Positions 51,716 to 60,030 are shown, counted from the first letter of the stretch. The stretch: 64,000 nt of DNA from Longispora sp040681875 (GCF_040681875.1 NZ_JBFAZP010000006.1:124001-188000), one strand, 5' to 3'. Program-made: numbers and translations. The notes: generated by a model not told the origin, from the letters alone.

Positions 51716-52278
51716 CGGGCGTCTCCCGTCGGGCCCCGGCGGACGCCGTCGGCGCGGACGCGGCGGCCAGCGAGGGTGGGGGCGGGGTGGGTGGTGCTCC
51801 GGGCGCCGCTGTGGGTGAGGCTGCGGGGCGCGGGGGTCTCCCGTTCCGCGAGGACGGTGTCGTTCGCGGCGGGGGCGTGGTCGGGCGCGGCGGGGGCCTG
51901 CGGGGTGTGGTCGGGTGCGGCGGGGCCAGCGGACGGGGCTACCCGCGCGGCGGCGGGAGCGGTCCGGGCCGGCTGGTCCGGAGCGGACGAGGTGGTCCGG
52001 GCCGCGCCGACGGGTGTGGTCCGCGTCTTGCCGGGCCGGGGCCGGTCGGCCGGGCGGGCGGAGGCGCCGCGCAGGGCCACCGGGATCTCCGCGAGCGGGG
52101 TCACGTGCTCCGGCGCGACGCGGGGCCGGGGCACGACGGAACCAGTCGACGCGGGCCGGGGCACGGCGGACGCGGCCGACACGGGCCGGGGCACGGCGGA
52201 CCCGGCCTGCGCAGGCTGTGGCACGGCGGACCCTGCCGACGAGTGCCGGGACGGGAAGGTGTGTCCGGCGGCGCTCAA
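51712..52278 (-). CDS. Proline/alanine-rich repeat protein coupled between bioA and bioF
   Basis: 188 codons from TTG at 52278, which overlaps the bioA stop (TTGA) and has GAGG 7 nt upstream; its stop overlaps the bioF GTG (GTGA). Both junctions are of the type used by true coupled genes here. Residues ~13-55 are four copies of a 10-residue unit like GSAVPRPVSA. The rest is Ala/Pro/Thr/Arg-rich with no predicted fold. No Cys and no hydrophobic segment. I know no biotin protein of this kind. Alternatives: a disordered scaffold, the remnant of a fusion, or non-coding spacer kept open by GC bias. Confidence 0.45.
   Translation of the reverse strand: MSAAGHTFPSRHSSAGSAVPQPAQAGSAVPRPVSAASAVPRPASTGSVVPRPRVAPEHVTPLAEIPVALRGASARPADRPRPGKTRTTPVGAARTTSSAPDQPARTAPAAARVAPSAGPAAPDHTPQAPAAPDHAPAANDTVLAERETPAPRSLTHSGARSTTHPAPTLAGRRVRADGVRRGPTGDAR
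52121..52240. repeat. Four exact-period 30-bp tandem units
   Basis: Units 52121-52150, 52151-52180, 52181-52210 and 52211-52240 share (C/G)GGGCCGGGGCACGGCGGA-like sequence. On the minus strand each encodes ten residues of type GSAVPRPxSA. The period is a multiple of three throughout. Confidence 0.85.
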
Positions 52279-53597
52279 CGGACGACCTCGTCGATCGCCT
52301 CGGCGAGGGCCCCGACCATCAGGTCCTGTTCCGCCTCGCCCAGGGTCAGCGGCGGCATCAGGATCACGGTGTCCCCGAGGGGCCGCAGCCACACCCCGCG
52401 CCGGCGGGCCGCCCGGCACACCTCGAAGCCGGTCCGGTGCCGCACGTTCGCGACCTCCACGCCGATCATCGCGCCGAGCTGGCGGATCTCCACGACGCTG
52501 TCGCGGTCGCCGACGGGCTTGAGCAGGTCCGCGAGCCGGGCGCCGAGGACGGCCACCTGGCCGGGGAGGTCGCGCTCGACGGCGAGGGTCAGGTTGGCGT
52601 TCGCGGCGGCGCAGGCCAGGGGGTTGGCGGTGTAGGTGTGGCCGTGGAAGAAGGTCTTCTCGGGGGCGCCGAGGAAGGCCGAGTACACCTCGTCGGTGGC
52701 CAGGACGGCCGACAGCGGCAGGTACCCGGCGGTGATGCCCTTTCCGCAGGTCAGCAGGTCGGGGGTGATCCCGGCGTGCTGGTGCGCCCACATGGGGCCG
52801 GTCCGGGCGACGCCGGTGGCGACCTCGTCGACCATGAGCAGCGCGCCGTACTTCGTGGCCAACGACCGCGCGGCCCGGAGGAACGACGCGTCGTAGGTGA
52901 GCATCCCGGCGGCGGCCTGGACCATGGGTTCGAGGACGATGGCGCACACCTGGTCGCCCTGGGCGGCCATCACGGCCTCCAGCTCGGCGATCACCTCAAG
53001 GGCCCGGGCGGCAGGGGTCTGGCCGGGAGCCCGCAGCCCCGGGGAGCCCACGGTGGCCGTCTTCAGGAGCAGCGGCCGGTACGTGGCGTGGAACAGCTTC
53101 ATCCCGCCGACGGACACGGCGCCGAGGGTGTCCCCGTGGTACGCCTCCGACAGGTGCACGAACAGCGGCCGGGGCTGCCCGCTCTGCACCGAGTACTGGT
53201 ACGCGATCTTCAGCCCGGCTTCCACGGCCGAAGAGCCGTCGCCCGCGTAGAAGACCTTGTCCAGGCCGGGGGTGAGGGCGAGCAGCTTCTCGGCGAGTTC
53301 GATGCCGGGGGTGTGCGTGGCGCCCAGGAAGGTGGAATGGTCGAGTTTGCCCAGCTGGGCGATGATCGCGGCGTCGATCTCCGGGGTGCGGTGCCCGAAG
53401 GTCGTGACCCACAGCGACGAGACCCCGTCGAGGTACTTGTTGCCGTCCGTGTCGAACAACCACGGCCCCTCGGCCCGGTCGACTACGGTCGGCTCATCTT
53501 CCAGCCACATTCCGTGCTGGGTGAAGGGATGCCAGACGCTTGCGGCATCGCGACGGAGCCAATCAGACACGTGTGCCCCCACTTGTGTGCTCCCCAC
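52275..53597 (-). CDS. bioA: Adenosylmethionine-8-amino-7-oxononanoate aminotransferase
   Basis: 440 residues, class III aminotransferase. WHPFTQHGMWLED near residue 22, GDGSSAVEAGLKIA, SEAYHGDTLGAVSVGG, LMVDEVATGVARTG and the PLP Lys286 in LTCGKGITAGYLPLS identify BioA. Converts 8-amino-7-oxononanoate to DAPA with AdoMet as amino donor. GTG at 53597 is the outermost start; GTGs at 53582 and 53570 (MSDWLRR) are as likely. Starts 23 bp from the divergent bioB, so the two share a regulatory region. Confidence 0.95.
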   Translation of the reverse strand: MGSTQVGAHVSDWLRRDAASVWHPFTQHGMWLEDEPTVVDRAEGPWLFDTDGNKYLDGVSSLWVTTFGHRTPEIDAAIIAQLGKLDHSTFLGATHTPGIELAEKLLALTPGLDKVFYAGDGSSAVEAGLKIAYQYSVQSGQPRPLFVHLSEAYHGDTLGAVSVGGMKLFHATYRPLLLKTATVGSPGLRAPGQTPAARALEVIAELEAVMAAQGDQVCAIVLEPMVQAAAGMLTYDASFLRAARSLATKYGALLMVDEVATGVARTGPMWAHQHAGITPDLLTCGKGITAGYLPLSAVLATDEVYSAFLGAPEKTFFHGHTYTANPLACAAANANLTLAVERDLPGQVAVLGARLADLLKPVGDRDSVVEIRQLGAMIGVEVANVRHRTGFEVCRAARRRGVWLRPLGDTVILMPPLTLGEAEQDLMVGALAEAIDEVVR

Positions 53598-53620
53598 AGG
53601 ATCGCTTGTAGGGTAACGCC
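53598..53620. promoter_or_regulatory. Divergent bioA/bioB promoter (23 bp)
   Basis: bioB has -10 TAGGGT (53609-53614) with 6 nt to its ATG. On the other strand TACAAG or TACCCT in the same bases could serve bioA. The overlap of both promoters in so little DNA means one bound repressor would block both operons. Confidence 0.55.
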
Positions 53621-54616
53621 ATGTCTGATGTCCTCGCGCGGGCCCGCCGCGAAGTACTGCCCACCGGCGTCGGCCTGGACGAGGCCGGTGTCCTCGAGGT
53701 CCTCGAGCTGCCCGACGACCAGCTCCCCGACGCCCTCCAGCTCGCGCACGAGGTGCGGATGGCCTGGTGCGGCCCGGAGGTCGAGGTCGAGGGCATCGTG
53801 TCCCTCAAGACCGGCGGCTGCCCCGAGGACTGCCACTTCTGCTCCCAGTCGGGGCTGTTCCAGTCCCCCGTGCGCAGCGTGTGGCTCGACATCCCCGAGC
53901 TGGTGAAGGCCGCGCAGCAGACCGCCGCGAGCGGGGCCAGCGAGTTCTGCATCGTCGCCGCCGTGCGCGGCCCGGACGCCAAGCTGATGAAGCAGATGCG
54001 CGACGGCGTCAAGGCGATCAAGGAGGCCGTGGACATCCAGGTCGCCGCGTCGCTGGGCATGCTCAACCAGGAGCAGGTCGACGACCTGGTGGACATGGGC
54101 GTGCACCGGTACAACCACAACCTGGAGACCTGCAAGTCGCACTTCCCCAAGGTCGTCACCACCCACTCGTGGGAGGAGCGCTGGGAGACGCTGCGCATGG
54201 TCCGGGAGTCGGGCATGGAGGTCTGCTGCGGCGGCATCCTCGGCCTCGGCGAGTCCCTGGCGCAGCGGGCCGAGTTCGCGGCACAGCTCGCGGAGCTCCA
54301 GCCGCACGAGGTCCCGCTGAACTTCATCAACCCGCGCCCCGGCACCCCGCTGGAGGAGCTGCCGCTGGTCGAGACGTCCGACGCGCTGCGGGCCATCGCC
54401 GCGTTCCGGCTGGCACTGCCGAAGACCATTCTGCGGTACGCGGGCGGGCGCGAACTGACCCTCGGCGACCTGGGTACCCGTGACGGCCTGCTCGGCGGCA
54501 TCAACGCCGTGATCGTCGGCAACTACCTGACGACGCTCGGCCGGCCCGCCGACGAGGACCTGAGCCTGCTCGTGGACCTCAACATGCCGATCAAGGCCCT
54601 GAACACGACCCTGTGA
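53621..54616 (+). CDS. bioB: Biotin synthase
   Basis: 331 residues. Radical-SAM cluster CPEDCHFC with Cys67, Cys71 and Cys74; additional cluster-binding residues in YNHNLETCKSHFP, MEVCCGGILGLGE and LRYAGGR. Inserts sulfur into dethiobiotin. Predicted leaderless start. The residue set suits the actinobacterial branch, in which an auxiliary protein supports turnover; the gene for that protein follows directly. Confidence 0.96.
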   Translation: MSDVLARARREVLPTGVGLDEAGVLEVLELPDDQLPDALQLAHEVRMAWCGPEVEVEGIVSLKTGGCPEDCHFCSQSGLFQSPVRSVWLDIPELVKAAQQTAASGASEFCIVAAVRGPDAKLMKQMRDGVKAIKEAVDIQVAASLGMLNQEQVDDLVDMGVHRYNHNLETCKSHFPKVVTTHSWEERWETLRMVRESGMEVCCGGILGLGESLAQRAEFAAQLAELQPHEVPLNFINPRPGTPLEELPLVETSDALRAIAAFRLALPKTILRYAGGRELTLGDLGTRDGLLGGINAVIVGNYLTTLGRPADEDLSLLVDLNMPIKALNTTL

Positions 54617-54636
54617 CGGGGTCGGGAGGAGTCGCG

Positions 54637-54831
54637 GTGCTGAAGTGGTGTGACCACTGCGGGCTGGCCGCCGCCGAGGGCGGCCACGAGGCGTGCTCGC
54701 GGGCCCGGGAGATGGAACCGCCCCGGTTCTGCCCGGAGTGCCGGCGGCGGATGAAGGTCCAGGTGCTGCCGGCGGGCTGGTCGGCTTCCTGTGTGGAACA
54801 CGGCGTGACCAGCAACACGCCAGCTCAGTGA
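54637..54831 (+). CDS. bsaP: Biotin synthase auxiliary protein
   Basis: 64 residues. I choose GTG at 54637 because GGGAGGA lies 6 nt upstream; an earlier GTG overlapping the bioB stop lacks a site. Six Cys: 5, 8, 20, 32, 35 and 52, in the pattern WCDHCG ... FCPECRRRMKVQVLPAGW ... SCVEHG. Matches the small Cys-rich BsaP that follows bioB in mycobacteria and relatives and is reported to carry a 4Fe-4S cluster that supports repeated BioB turnover. Cotranscribed with bioB. Confidence 0.85.
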   Translation: MLKWCDHCGLAAAEGGHEACSRAREMEPPRFCPECRRRMKVQVLPAGWSASCVEHGVTSNTPAQ

Positions 54832-54925
54832 CGGGATGACGGGACGCGGCCGGTAGTTTGAGCGCTCAACCGCTCGGTGAGGCCGCCCCGTCGCCGTTTC
54901 GGACCACCGCGCCGTGCCTTCACTC

Positions 54926-54931
54926 TAGGAT
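54926..54931 (+). promoter_or_regulatory. -10 element TAGGAT, leaderless transporter operon
   Basis: TAGGAT with 7 nt to the ATG at 54939; no Shine-Dalgarno sequence. Confidence 0.55.
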
Positions 54932-54938
54932 CCATGTC

Positions 54939-55802
54939 ATGCCTCGTGCCCGTCTCGCCCTCGCTGTGGGCTCCGCCGCCCTGCTCGCCCTCGCCGGTTG
55001 CGGCACCGCCGCCGACAAGAAGTCCGACACCAAGCCGGACGCTTTCGGGTGTACGGCGGACAAGCTGCCCACCCTCGCGAAGGGCAAGCTGACGATCGGC
55101 ACCGACAACCCGGTCTACGGCCCGTGGTTCGTGGACAACAAGCCGGAGAGCGGCCAGGGCTTCGAGTCGGCCGTGGCGTACGCGGTGGCCGACAAGCTCG
55201 GGTACCCGAAGGATTCGGTCGTGTGGACCCGGGTCACCTTCAACGCGGCGATCGCGCCCGGCCCGAAGGCGTACGACTTCGACATCAACGAGTTCTCGAT
55301 CACCGAGGACCGGCGCAAGGCCGTCGACTTCTCCACCGGGTACTACGACGTGAAGCAGACCGTCATCGCCCTGAAGAGCTCCAAGATCGCGGGCGCGAAG
55401 TCGATCGCGGACCTCAAGGGCGCCAACCTCGGCGCGCAGGTCGGCACGACCAGCTACAAGGCCATCACCGACGTGATCAAGCCGACGGACAAGCCGGGCG
55501 TGTACAACAACAACGACGACGCGAAGGCCGCCCTGGCCAACGGCACGCTCGACGGCCTGGTCGTGGACCTGCCGACCGCGTTCTACATGACCGGGGCCGA
55601 GATCAAGGACTCCCTGATCGTCGGCCAGCTCCCGCCGCTGCCGGGCGTGCAGCAGGAGCAGTTCGGCCTGGTGCTCGACAAGGGTTCGAAGCTGACGAGC
55701 TGCGTGAGCCAGGCCGTCGACCAGCTGCGCAGCAACGGCAAGCTCGCCGAGCTGGCCAAGCAGTGGCTCGCCGGCGCGGACGGCGCCCGCGAACTCTCGT
55801 GA
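54939..55802 (+). CDS. Amino-acid ABC transporter substrate-binding lipoprotein
   Basis: 287 residues. Lipoprotein signal ending LALAGC; SBP_bac_3 fold with KLTIGTDNPVYGPW, DFDINEFSITEDRRKAVDFSTGYY and LGAQVGTTSYKAI. Captures a polar amino acid outside the membrane for the permease/ATPase that follow, with GTGA overlap. Specific ligand cannot be stated; glutamine/cystine/arginine-type binding proteins are closest in form. Confidence 0.92.
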   Translation: MPRARLALAVGSAALLALAGCGTAADKKSDTKPDAFGCTADKLPTLAKGKLTIGTDNPVYGPWFVDNKPESGQGFESAVAYAVADKLGYPKDSVVWTRVTFNAAIAPGPKAYDFDINEFSITEDRRKAVDFSTGYYDVKQTVIALKSSKIAGAKSIADLKGANLGAQVGTTSYKAITDVIKPTDKPGVYNNNDDAKAALANGTLDGLVVDLPTAFYMTGAEIKDSLIVGQLPPLPGVQQEQFGLVLDKGSKLTSCVSQAVDQLRSNGKLAELAKQWLAGADGARELS

Positions 55803-56644
55803 CGTACCAGCCCAGCGGGCTCCAGCTCGAACGGGTCGCCTACAAGAGGTCCCGGGCGCTGCGGTCGGTGCTGATCGCGGCGGCGTCCACGGTCGTGCTC
55901 GGCACCGGGCTGGTCGTGGCCGTCACCGGCTCCCCCGGGTGGCAGAAGGTCAAGGAGACGTTCCTCGACCTGGACACCGCCCGGTCCGCGCTGCCGGCCG
56001 TGCTCGACGGCCTGGTGCTCAACCTGTGGCTGCTGCTGTTCTGCGCGGCCGGGGCCCTGGCGCTGGGTCTGCTGGTCGCGGTGGTCAAGACCCTGCGCGG
56101 GGCGGTGTTCTTCCCGGTCCGGGCGCTGGCGACCCTGTACACGTACGGGTTCCGGGGCATGCCGCTGATCATCGTGCTGTACGTGCTCTGCTACGGCGTG
56201 CCGGGCCTGCGGTTCGAGTGGACGCCGCCCGTGGTGGTGCTCGGCGGGTTCGCGATCGTGATCACGTACGCGGCGTACATCGCCGAGGTGTTCCGGGCCG
56301 GCATCGAGTCGGTGCACCCGAGCCAGCGGGCCGCCGCGCGCTCCCTGGGCCTGACCTACTGGCAGACCATGCGGCACATCGTGCTCCCCCAGGCGGTGCG
56401 CCGGGTGGGGCCCGCGCTGCTCAACGACCTGGTCGCGTTGCAGAAGGACGTGGGACTGGTGTCCATCGCCGGGGTGATCGACGCGGTGCGCGCGGCCCAG
56501 ATCGAGGTCGCGACGAGCTACAACTTCACGCCGTACATCGTGGCGGGTCTGATCTTCGTGCTGCTGGCCATCCCGCTGATCGCCGTGACCGACTGGGTGA
56601 CGCTGCGGGCGGCCCGGCGGCAGTCGGCGGGAGGCACCTCGTGA
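55799..56644 (+). CDS. Polar amino-acid ABC transporter permease
   Basis: 281 residues, HisMQ type. One N-terminal span then a five-span BPD_transp domain; the coupling-loop EAA motif reads YAAYIAEVFRAGIESV...GQ-like SQRAAARSLGLTYWQTM. TYGFRGMPLIIVLYVLCYG is the usual first part of the domain. Starts with GTG overlapping the binding-protein stop and ends overlapping the ATPase start. Confidence 0.93.
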   Translation: MTYQPSGLQLERVAYKRSRALRSVLIAAASTVVLGTGLVVAVTGSPGWQKVKETFLDLDTARSALPAVLDGLVLNLWLLLFCAAGALALGLLVAVVKTLRGAVFFPVRALATLYTYGFRGMPLIIVLYVLCYGVPGLRFEWTPPVVVLGGFAIVITYAAYIAEVFRAGIESVHPSQRAAARSLGLTYWQTMRHIVLPQAVRRVGPALLNDLVALQKDVGLVSIAGVIDAVRAAQIEVATSYNFTPYIVAGLIFVLLAIPLIAVTDWVTLRAARRQSAGGTS

Positions 56645-57387
56645 ACCCTGTGCTGAGCTGCGTGGACGTCCGCAAGACCTTCGGGCCCAATGTGGTACTC
56701 GACGGGTTGTCCCTCGACGTGGGCGAGCACGAGGTCGTCGTACTCATCGGGGCGTCCGGCTCTGGCAAGTCGACCCTGCTGCGGTGCGTGAACCTGCTGG
56801 AGGACATCGACGACGGCGCGATCCGGCTGGACGGCGAACACATCACCGACCCCCGGGTGAACCCGGACGTGGTCCGGCAGCGGATCGGGATCGTGTTCCA
56901 GTCGTTCAACCTGTTCCCGCACATGAGCGTGCTGGACAACATCACCCTGGCCCCGGTCCGGGTGCACAAACTGCCCCGCCGCGAGGCCGAGGACAAGGCC
57001 CGGGAGCTGCTCGACCGGGTGGGGCTCGCGGACCGGGCCGGCGAGTACCCCGACCGGCTGTCCGGCGGGCAGCAGCAGCGGGTCGCGATCGTCCGCGCCC
57101 TGGTCAACGCGCCCCGGCTGCTCCTGCTCGACGAGGTCACCTCGGCGCTGGACCCGGAGCTGGTCGGCGAGGTACTGACCATGATCAGGGACCTGAAGAA
57201 CGACGGCATGACCATGGTGATCGCCACCCACGAGATGGGCTTCGCGCGGCAGGTCGCCGACCGGGTGTGCTTCCTGCACCGGGGCAGCGTCCTGGAGTCC
57301 GGGCCGCCGTCGCGGGTGCTGGGGTCGCCGACCGAGGAGCGCACCCGGCAGTTCGTGCGACGGATCATCGAGGCGGGACGACTGTGA
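56641..57387 (+). CDS. Polar amino-acid ABC transporter ATPase
   Basis: 248 residues, GlnQ/HisP type. Walker A GASGSGKSTLLRCVN, Q-loop VFQSFNLFPHMSV, signature LSGGQQQRVAIVRAL, Walker B LLLLDEVTSALDPEL, switch His in VIATHEMGFA. GTG start coupled to the permease; its stop overlaps the Smr gene by 4 nt. Energises import by the two upstream products. Confidence 0.96.
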   Translation: MNPVLSCVDVRKTFGPNVVLDGLSLDVGEHEVVVLIGASGSGKSTLLRCVNLLEDIDDGAIRLDGEHITDPRVNPDVVRQRIGIVFQSFNLFPHMSVLDNITLAPVRVHKLPRREAEDKARELLDRVGLADRAGEYPDRLSGGQQQRVAIVRALVNAPRLLLLDEVTSALDPELVGEVLTMIRDLKNDGMTMVIATHEMGFARQVADRVCFLHRGSVLESGPPSRVLGSPTEERTRQFVRRIIEAGRL

Positions 57388-57650
57388 AGCTGAAGCTGGA
57401 TCTGCACGACATCTTCAACAAGGGCCGCGACATCGAGCGGTCGTTGCAGGACATCATCAACCAGGCCGTCGAGAAGAAGGCCACCAGCGTCGAGATCATC
57501 CCGGGGAAGGGGTCCGGGGCGCTGAAGAAGACCGTGCTGCGGTTCCTGGAGCGCAAGGACATCAAGGCGCTGTACCACCGGGTGGAGAAGGACTCCGACA
57601 ACTTCGGCCGGCTGTTCGTGCACTTCAAGTGGAAGGGCAAGGGCAAATAG
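57384..57650 (+). CDS. Stand-alone Smr-domain protein
   Basis: 88 residues. LDLHDIFNKGRDIERSL corresponds to the LDLHG motif of Smr domains, with the Gly replaced by Asp, and VEIIPGKGSGALKKTV to the HGKGxGxLR motif with His replaced by Pro. Smr domains nick DNA or RNA; with two altered key residues this member may bind nucleic acid without normal cutting. GTG start coupled to the transporter ATPase gene, an unusual partner. Confidence 0.8.
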   Translation: MKLKLDLHDIFNKGRDIERSLQDIINQAVEKKATSVEIIPGKGSGALKKTVLRFLERKDIKALYHRVEKDSDNFGRLFVHFKWKGKGK

Positions 57651-57704
57651 CCGACGGGTACGGGTCCCCCGGCGCGCGGCCCGGGCGCGGTCCCCGGTGA
57701 CCGG

Positions 57705-58133
57705 CTAGCGCATCGCGACCCGGCGGGCCGTCGGGGTGCCGATCCGCAGAGTCTCGTCGATCACGTCGCGGAGCACCTTCGGGGCCGGGGCCTCGGCGAG
57801 CAGCGTGACGGTCTTGGCCGCGCCGTCGAGGTAGGAGACGGTCACCTCGTAGTTGAACCGGTCGCAGCACAGGTCGGGGCGGCTGTAGGTGGGGGCGAGC
57901 GCGCGGAACCCGGGACCGCCGGCCAGCTCCAGGACCCGGGGGGCGTCGACGTGCGCCGTCCACCGGCTGAGGGTCACGGTGCGGTCGACCCCGGCGAAGC
58001 CACCGGTCTGGCGGACGGCGACCTGGTAGGCGCCGGTGGCGCGGAACCGGGGCAGGCCGGGGGCCGCCGGGGCGGGGGTGGCCGCGCCGACGACGAGCAG
58101 GGCGGTCAGGAAGGTGACGATACGGGCGATCAT
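57705..58133 (-). CDS. Small secreted protein, unknown function
   Basis: 142 residues from ATG 58133. Signal peptide MIARIVTFLTALLVVGAATPAPA with an AxA cleavage site. The mature part contains FRATGAYQVAVRQTGGFAGVDRT, two adjacent Cys (PDLCCDRFNY) and VTVSYLDGAAKTVTLLAEAPA. Appears as an all-beta extracellular domain similar to actinobacterial proteins of unknown function. A GTTATA hexamer 6 nt upstream could be its promoter. Confidence 0.7.
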   Translation of the reverse strand: MIARIVTFLTALLVVGAATPAPAAPGLPRFRATGAYQVAVRQTGGFAGVDRTVTLSRWTAHVDAPRVLELAGGPGFRALAPTYSRPDLCCDRFNYEVTVSYLDGAAKTVTLLAEAPAPKVLRDVIDETLRIGTPTARRVAMR

Positions 58134-58184
58134 GACTGGTATAACAGGAATGGTCCCCGACGGACACGGGCCAGGGGCCGCCGG

Positions 58185-58235
58185 CACGATGCGGGCAGGG
58201 TCCGGTGCGGCCGGCACGACGCGGTCCGGTGCGGA
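58185..58235. repeat. Short direct repeats
   Basis: GCCGGCACGA(T/C)GCGG and GGTCCGGTGCGG each occur twice in the gap between the secreted protein and the DoxX-like gene. Confidence 0.6.
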
Positions 58236-58241
58236 CCGGGG

Positions 58242-58607
58242 TCAGGCGCGGCGGGCGACCTTGAGGGCCCAGCCGATCAGCGGGAGCTGGAGCGGCAGCC
58301 GGCCGTAGGCGATGGCCCTCGCCTTCGGGGAACCGCCCCGCGCGTCCACCGCCATCTGCACGTTCGCCGGGAACACGGCCGCGAACAGCCCCGCCGCCGC
58401 GTAGCTCCCCGCGCGCCGGGTGGCGGGCAGCGCGACGCTCGCGGCGACGGCGAGCTCGGCGACCCCGCTGGCGTAGGTCCAGAACCGGGGGGAGCCGGGC
58501 AGCGCGCGGGGCACGATCCGGTCGAACGGCCGCGGCTTGAGGAAGTGCAGCGCGCCCATGCCGGCGAGCAGGCCGGCGAGTGCCAACGCGGATCGATCCT
58601 TGGTCAT
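58242..58607 (-). CDS. DoxX-like membrane protein
   Basis: 121 residues, four membrane segments. Sequence pattern (MGALHFLKPRPFDRIVPRALPG, YASGVAELAVAASV, GLFAAVFPANVQMAVD) is that of DoxX/YphA-type small membrane proteins, whose role in redox or membrane homeostasis is loosely defined. A TACCCT hexamer (58619-58614) lies 6 nt before the ATG, giving a leaderless start. Divergent from the gene at 58636, with 28 bp between starts. Confidence 0.85.
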   Translation of the reverse strand: MTKDRSALALAGLLAGMGALHFLKPRPFDRIVPRALPGSPRFWTYASGVAELAVAASVALPATRRAGSYAAAGLFAAVFPANVQMAVDARGGSPKARAIAYGRLPLQLPLIGWALKVARRA

Positions 58608-58613
58608 GACGTC

Positions 58614-58629
58614 AGGGTACTGGCATGAT
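58614..58629. promoter_or_regulatory. Divergent -10 pair, both leaderless
   Basis: TACCCT on the minus strand (58619-58614) and CATGAT on the plus strand (58624-58629) each sit 6 nt from their ATG (58607 and 58636). The two promoters must overlap and may exclude each other. Confidence 0.55.
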
Positions 58630-58635
58630 CGGCCG

Positions 58636-60030
58636 ATGCGCCGGGTCCTCCTTCTGTCCGTCACCATGCTGGTGACGCTGCTCGCCGGGCTGGTCAACGT
58701 GCGGCTGTACGCGCCGAGTCCGTTGGAGCGCCGCACGTCCGACGTGGTGGCCGAGGCGGTGTCCCGGCTGGAGTACCTGCGGGGCACGCTGGAGGACGGG
58801 GCCGCCGGGGACGCCCAGGGACTCTTCCCGGAGGGGTACTTCTTCTCCTACGAGCTGTACGGGCTGAGCTGGGTCAACGTGGGGCTGCGCTCGCCGGTAC
58901 ACCAGAAGAGGGCTCTTTCCGAGGCCCGCTGGGCGCTGGCGCACGTGGACTCCGACGCCGGCCGGGCCCCGTTCTCCCCCAACCTGTCCCCCGCCTACGG
59001 CGCGTTCTACGTCGGCTGGTCGAACTGGCTGCGCGGCGGGATCGTGAAGCTCTCCGCCGACCCGGCCGCGCCGGAACGGCCCCAGCTGGCGGCCGAGACG
59101 AAGCAGCTCGCCGAGGTGCTGCTGGCCAGCCCGACGCCGTTCCTGCCGTCGTATCCGGGGCAGGCCTGGCCGGTGGACTCGGTGGTGGCGGTGGCGTCCC
59201 TGGCGCTGGCCGACGAGGTGGACGCGGGCGACTACGCGAACGTGATCGGCCGGTGGCTGGCGGCGTCCGACGAGCGCCGCGACCCGGCGACCGGGCTGCT
59301 GCCGCACACGACCGACCCGGTCAGCGGCCGGCCGCTGGAGGGGGCGCGGGCGACGTCGCAGGTGGTGGCGCTGCGGTTCCTGGCGGAGCTGGACCCGGCC
59401 CGGGCGCGCAAGGACTGGACGGTGTTCCGGGAGACCTTCGCCTCGACGGTGCCGGGGGCGCCGGGGATCCGGGAGTACCCGCGCGGGAGTTCCGGCGGCG
59501 GCGACGTGGACTCGGGGCCGCTGGTGTTCGGGCTGTCGGCGTCGGCGAGCGCGGTGGGGCTGGGCACGGCGGTGCTGTTCGGGGACCAGCGGACGGCGGC
59601 CGAGCTGTCCGGGCTGGCGGAGGCGACCGGGTTCCGGGTGGGCGACCGGTATCTCGGCGGGCTGGTGCCGATCGGGGACTCGTTCATGGTGTGGTCGACG
59701 ACCACGACGGGATGGGTGTCCGGGGGCGGGGCCGTGGAGGAACGGGCGGACCGGAACTGGCGGTGGCCGTGGCAGCTGGTGTCGGTGCTGGTGGTGGGGC
59801 CGTTGTTCGCGCTGTCGTGGCTGTCGGTGCGGCGTAGGAGGCGGGGCGGGGCGGGCCCGCCGGTGACGGCCCCGGCTCCGGCTCCGGACGAGACTGCGGC
59901 CCCGGACGACGCGGCCGGGCCGGACGGCGGGGAAGTGCCGTCCGGCGCCCCGGCGCGCACCGCCGGACCCCCGGCCGGAGGGAAGCCGGCCGGCGGCCCG
60001 TCACCGGATGTTGCTGGTGTGCCCGAGTGA
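58636..60030 (+). CDS. Two-span membrane protein with large extracytoplasmic domain
   Basis: 464 residues. One membrane span near the N-terminus (LLLSVTMLVTLLAGLVNVRL), a ~350-residue outer domain and a second span near residue 385 (QLVSVLVVGPLFALSWLSVR), then a basic RRRRRGG and a disordered Ala/Pro/Asp tail. The outer domain has YFFSYELYGLSWVNVG, FYVGWSNWLRGG and many short helices, like the alpha/alpha-barrel of glycan-acting proteins, but I cannot assign a family. Last 30 nt overlap the convergent propeller gene. Confidence 0.75.
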   Translation: MRRVLLLSVTMLVTLLAGLVNVRLYAPSPLERRTSDVVAEAVSRLEYLRGTLEDGAAGDAQGLFPEGYFFSYELYGLSWVNVGLRSPVHQKRALSEARWALAHVDSDAGRAPFSPNLSPAYGAFYVGWSNWLRGGIVKLSADPAAPERPQLAAETKQLAEVLLASPTPFLPSYPGQAWPVDSVVAVASLALADEVDAGDYANVIGRWLAASDERRDPATGLLPHTTDPVSGRPLEGARATSQVVALRFLAELDPARARKDWTVFRETFASTVPGAPGIREYPRGSSGGGDVDSGPLVFGLSASASAVGLGTAVLFGDQRTAAELSGLAEATGFRVGDRYLGGLVPIGDSFMVWSTTTTGWVSGGGAVEERADRNWRWPWQLVSVLVVGPLFALSWLSVRRRRRGGAGPPVTAPAPAPDETAAPDDAAGPDGGEVPSGAPARTAGPPAGGKPAGGPSPDVAGVPE

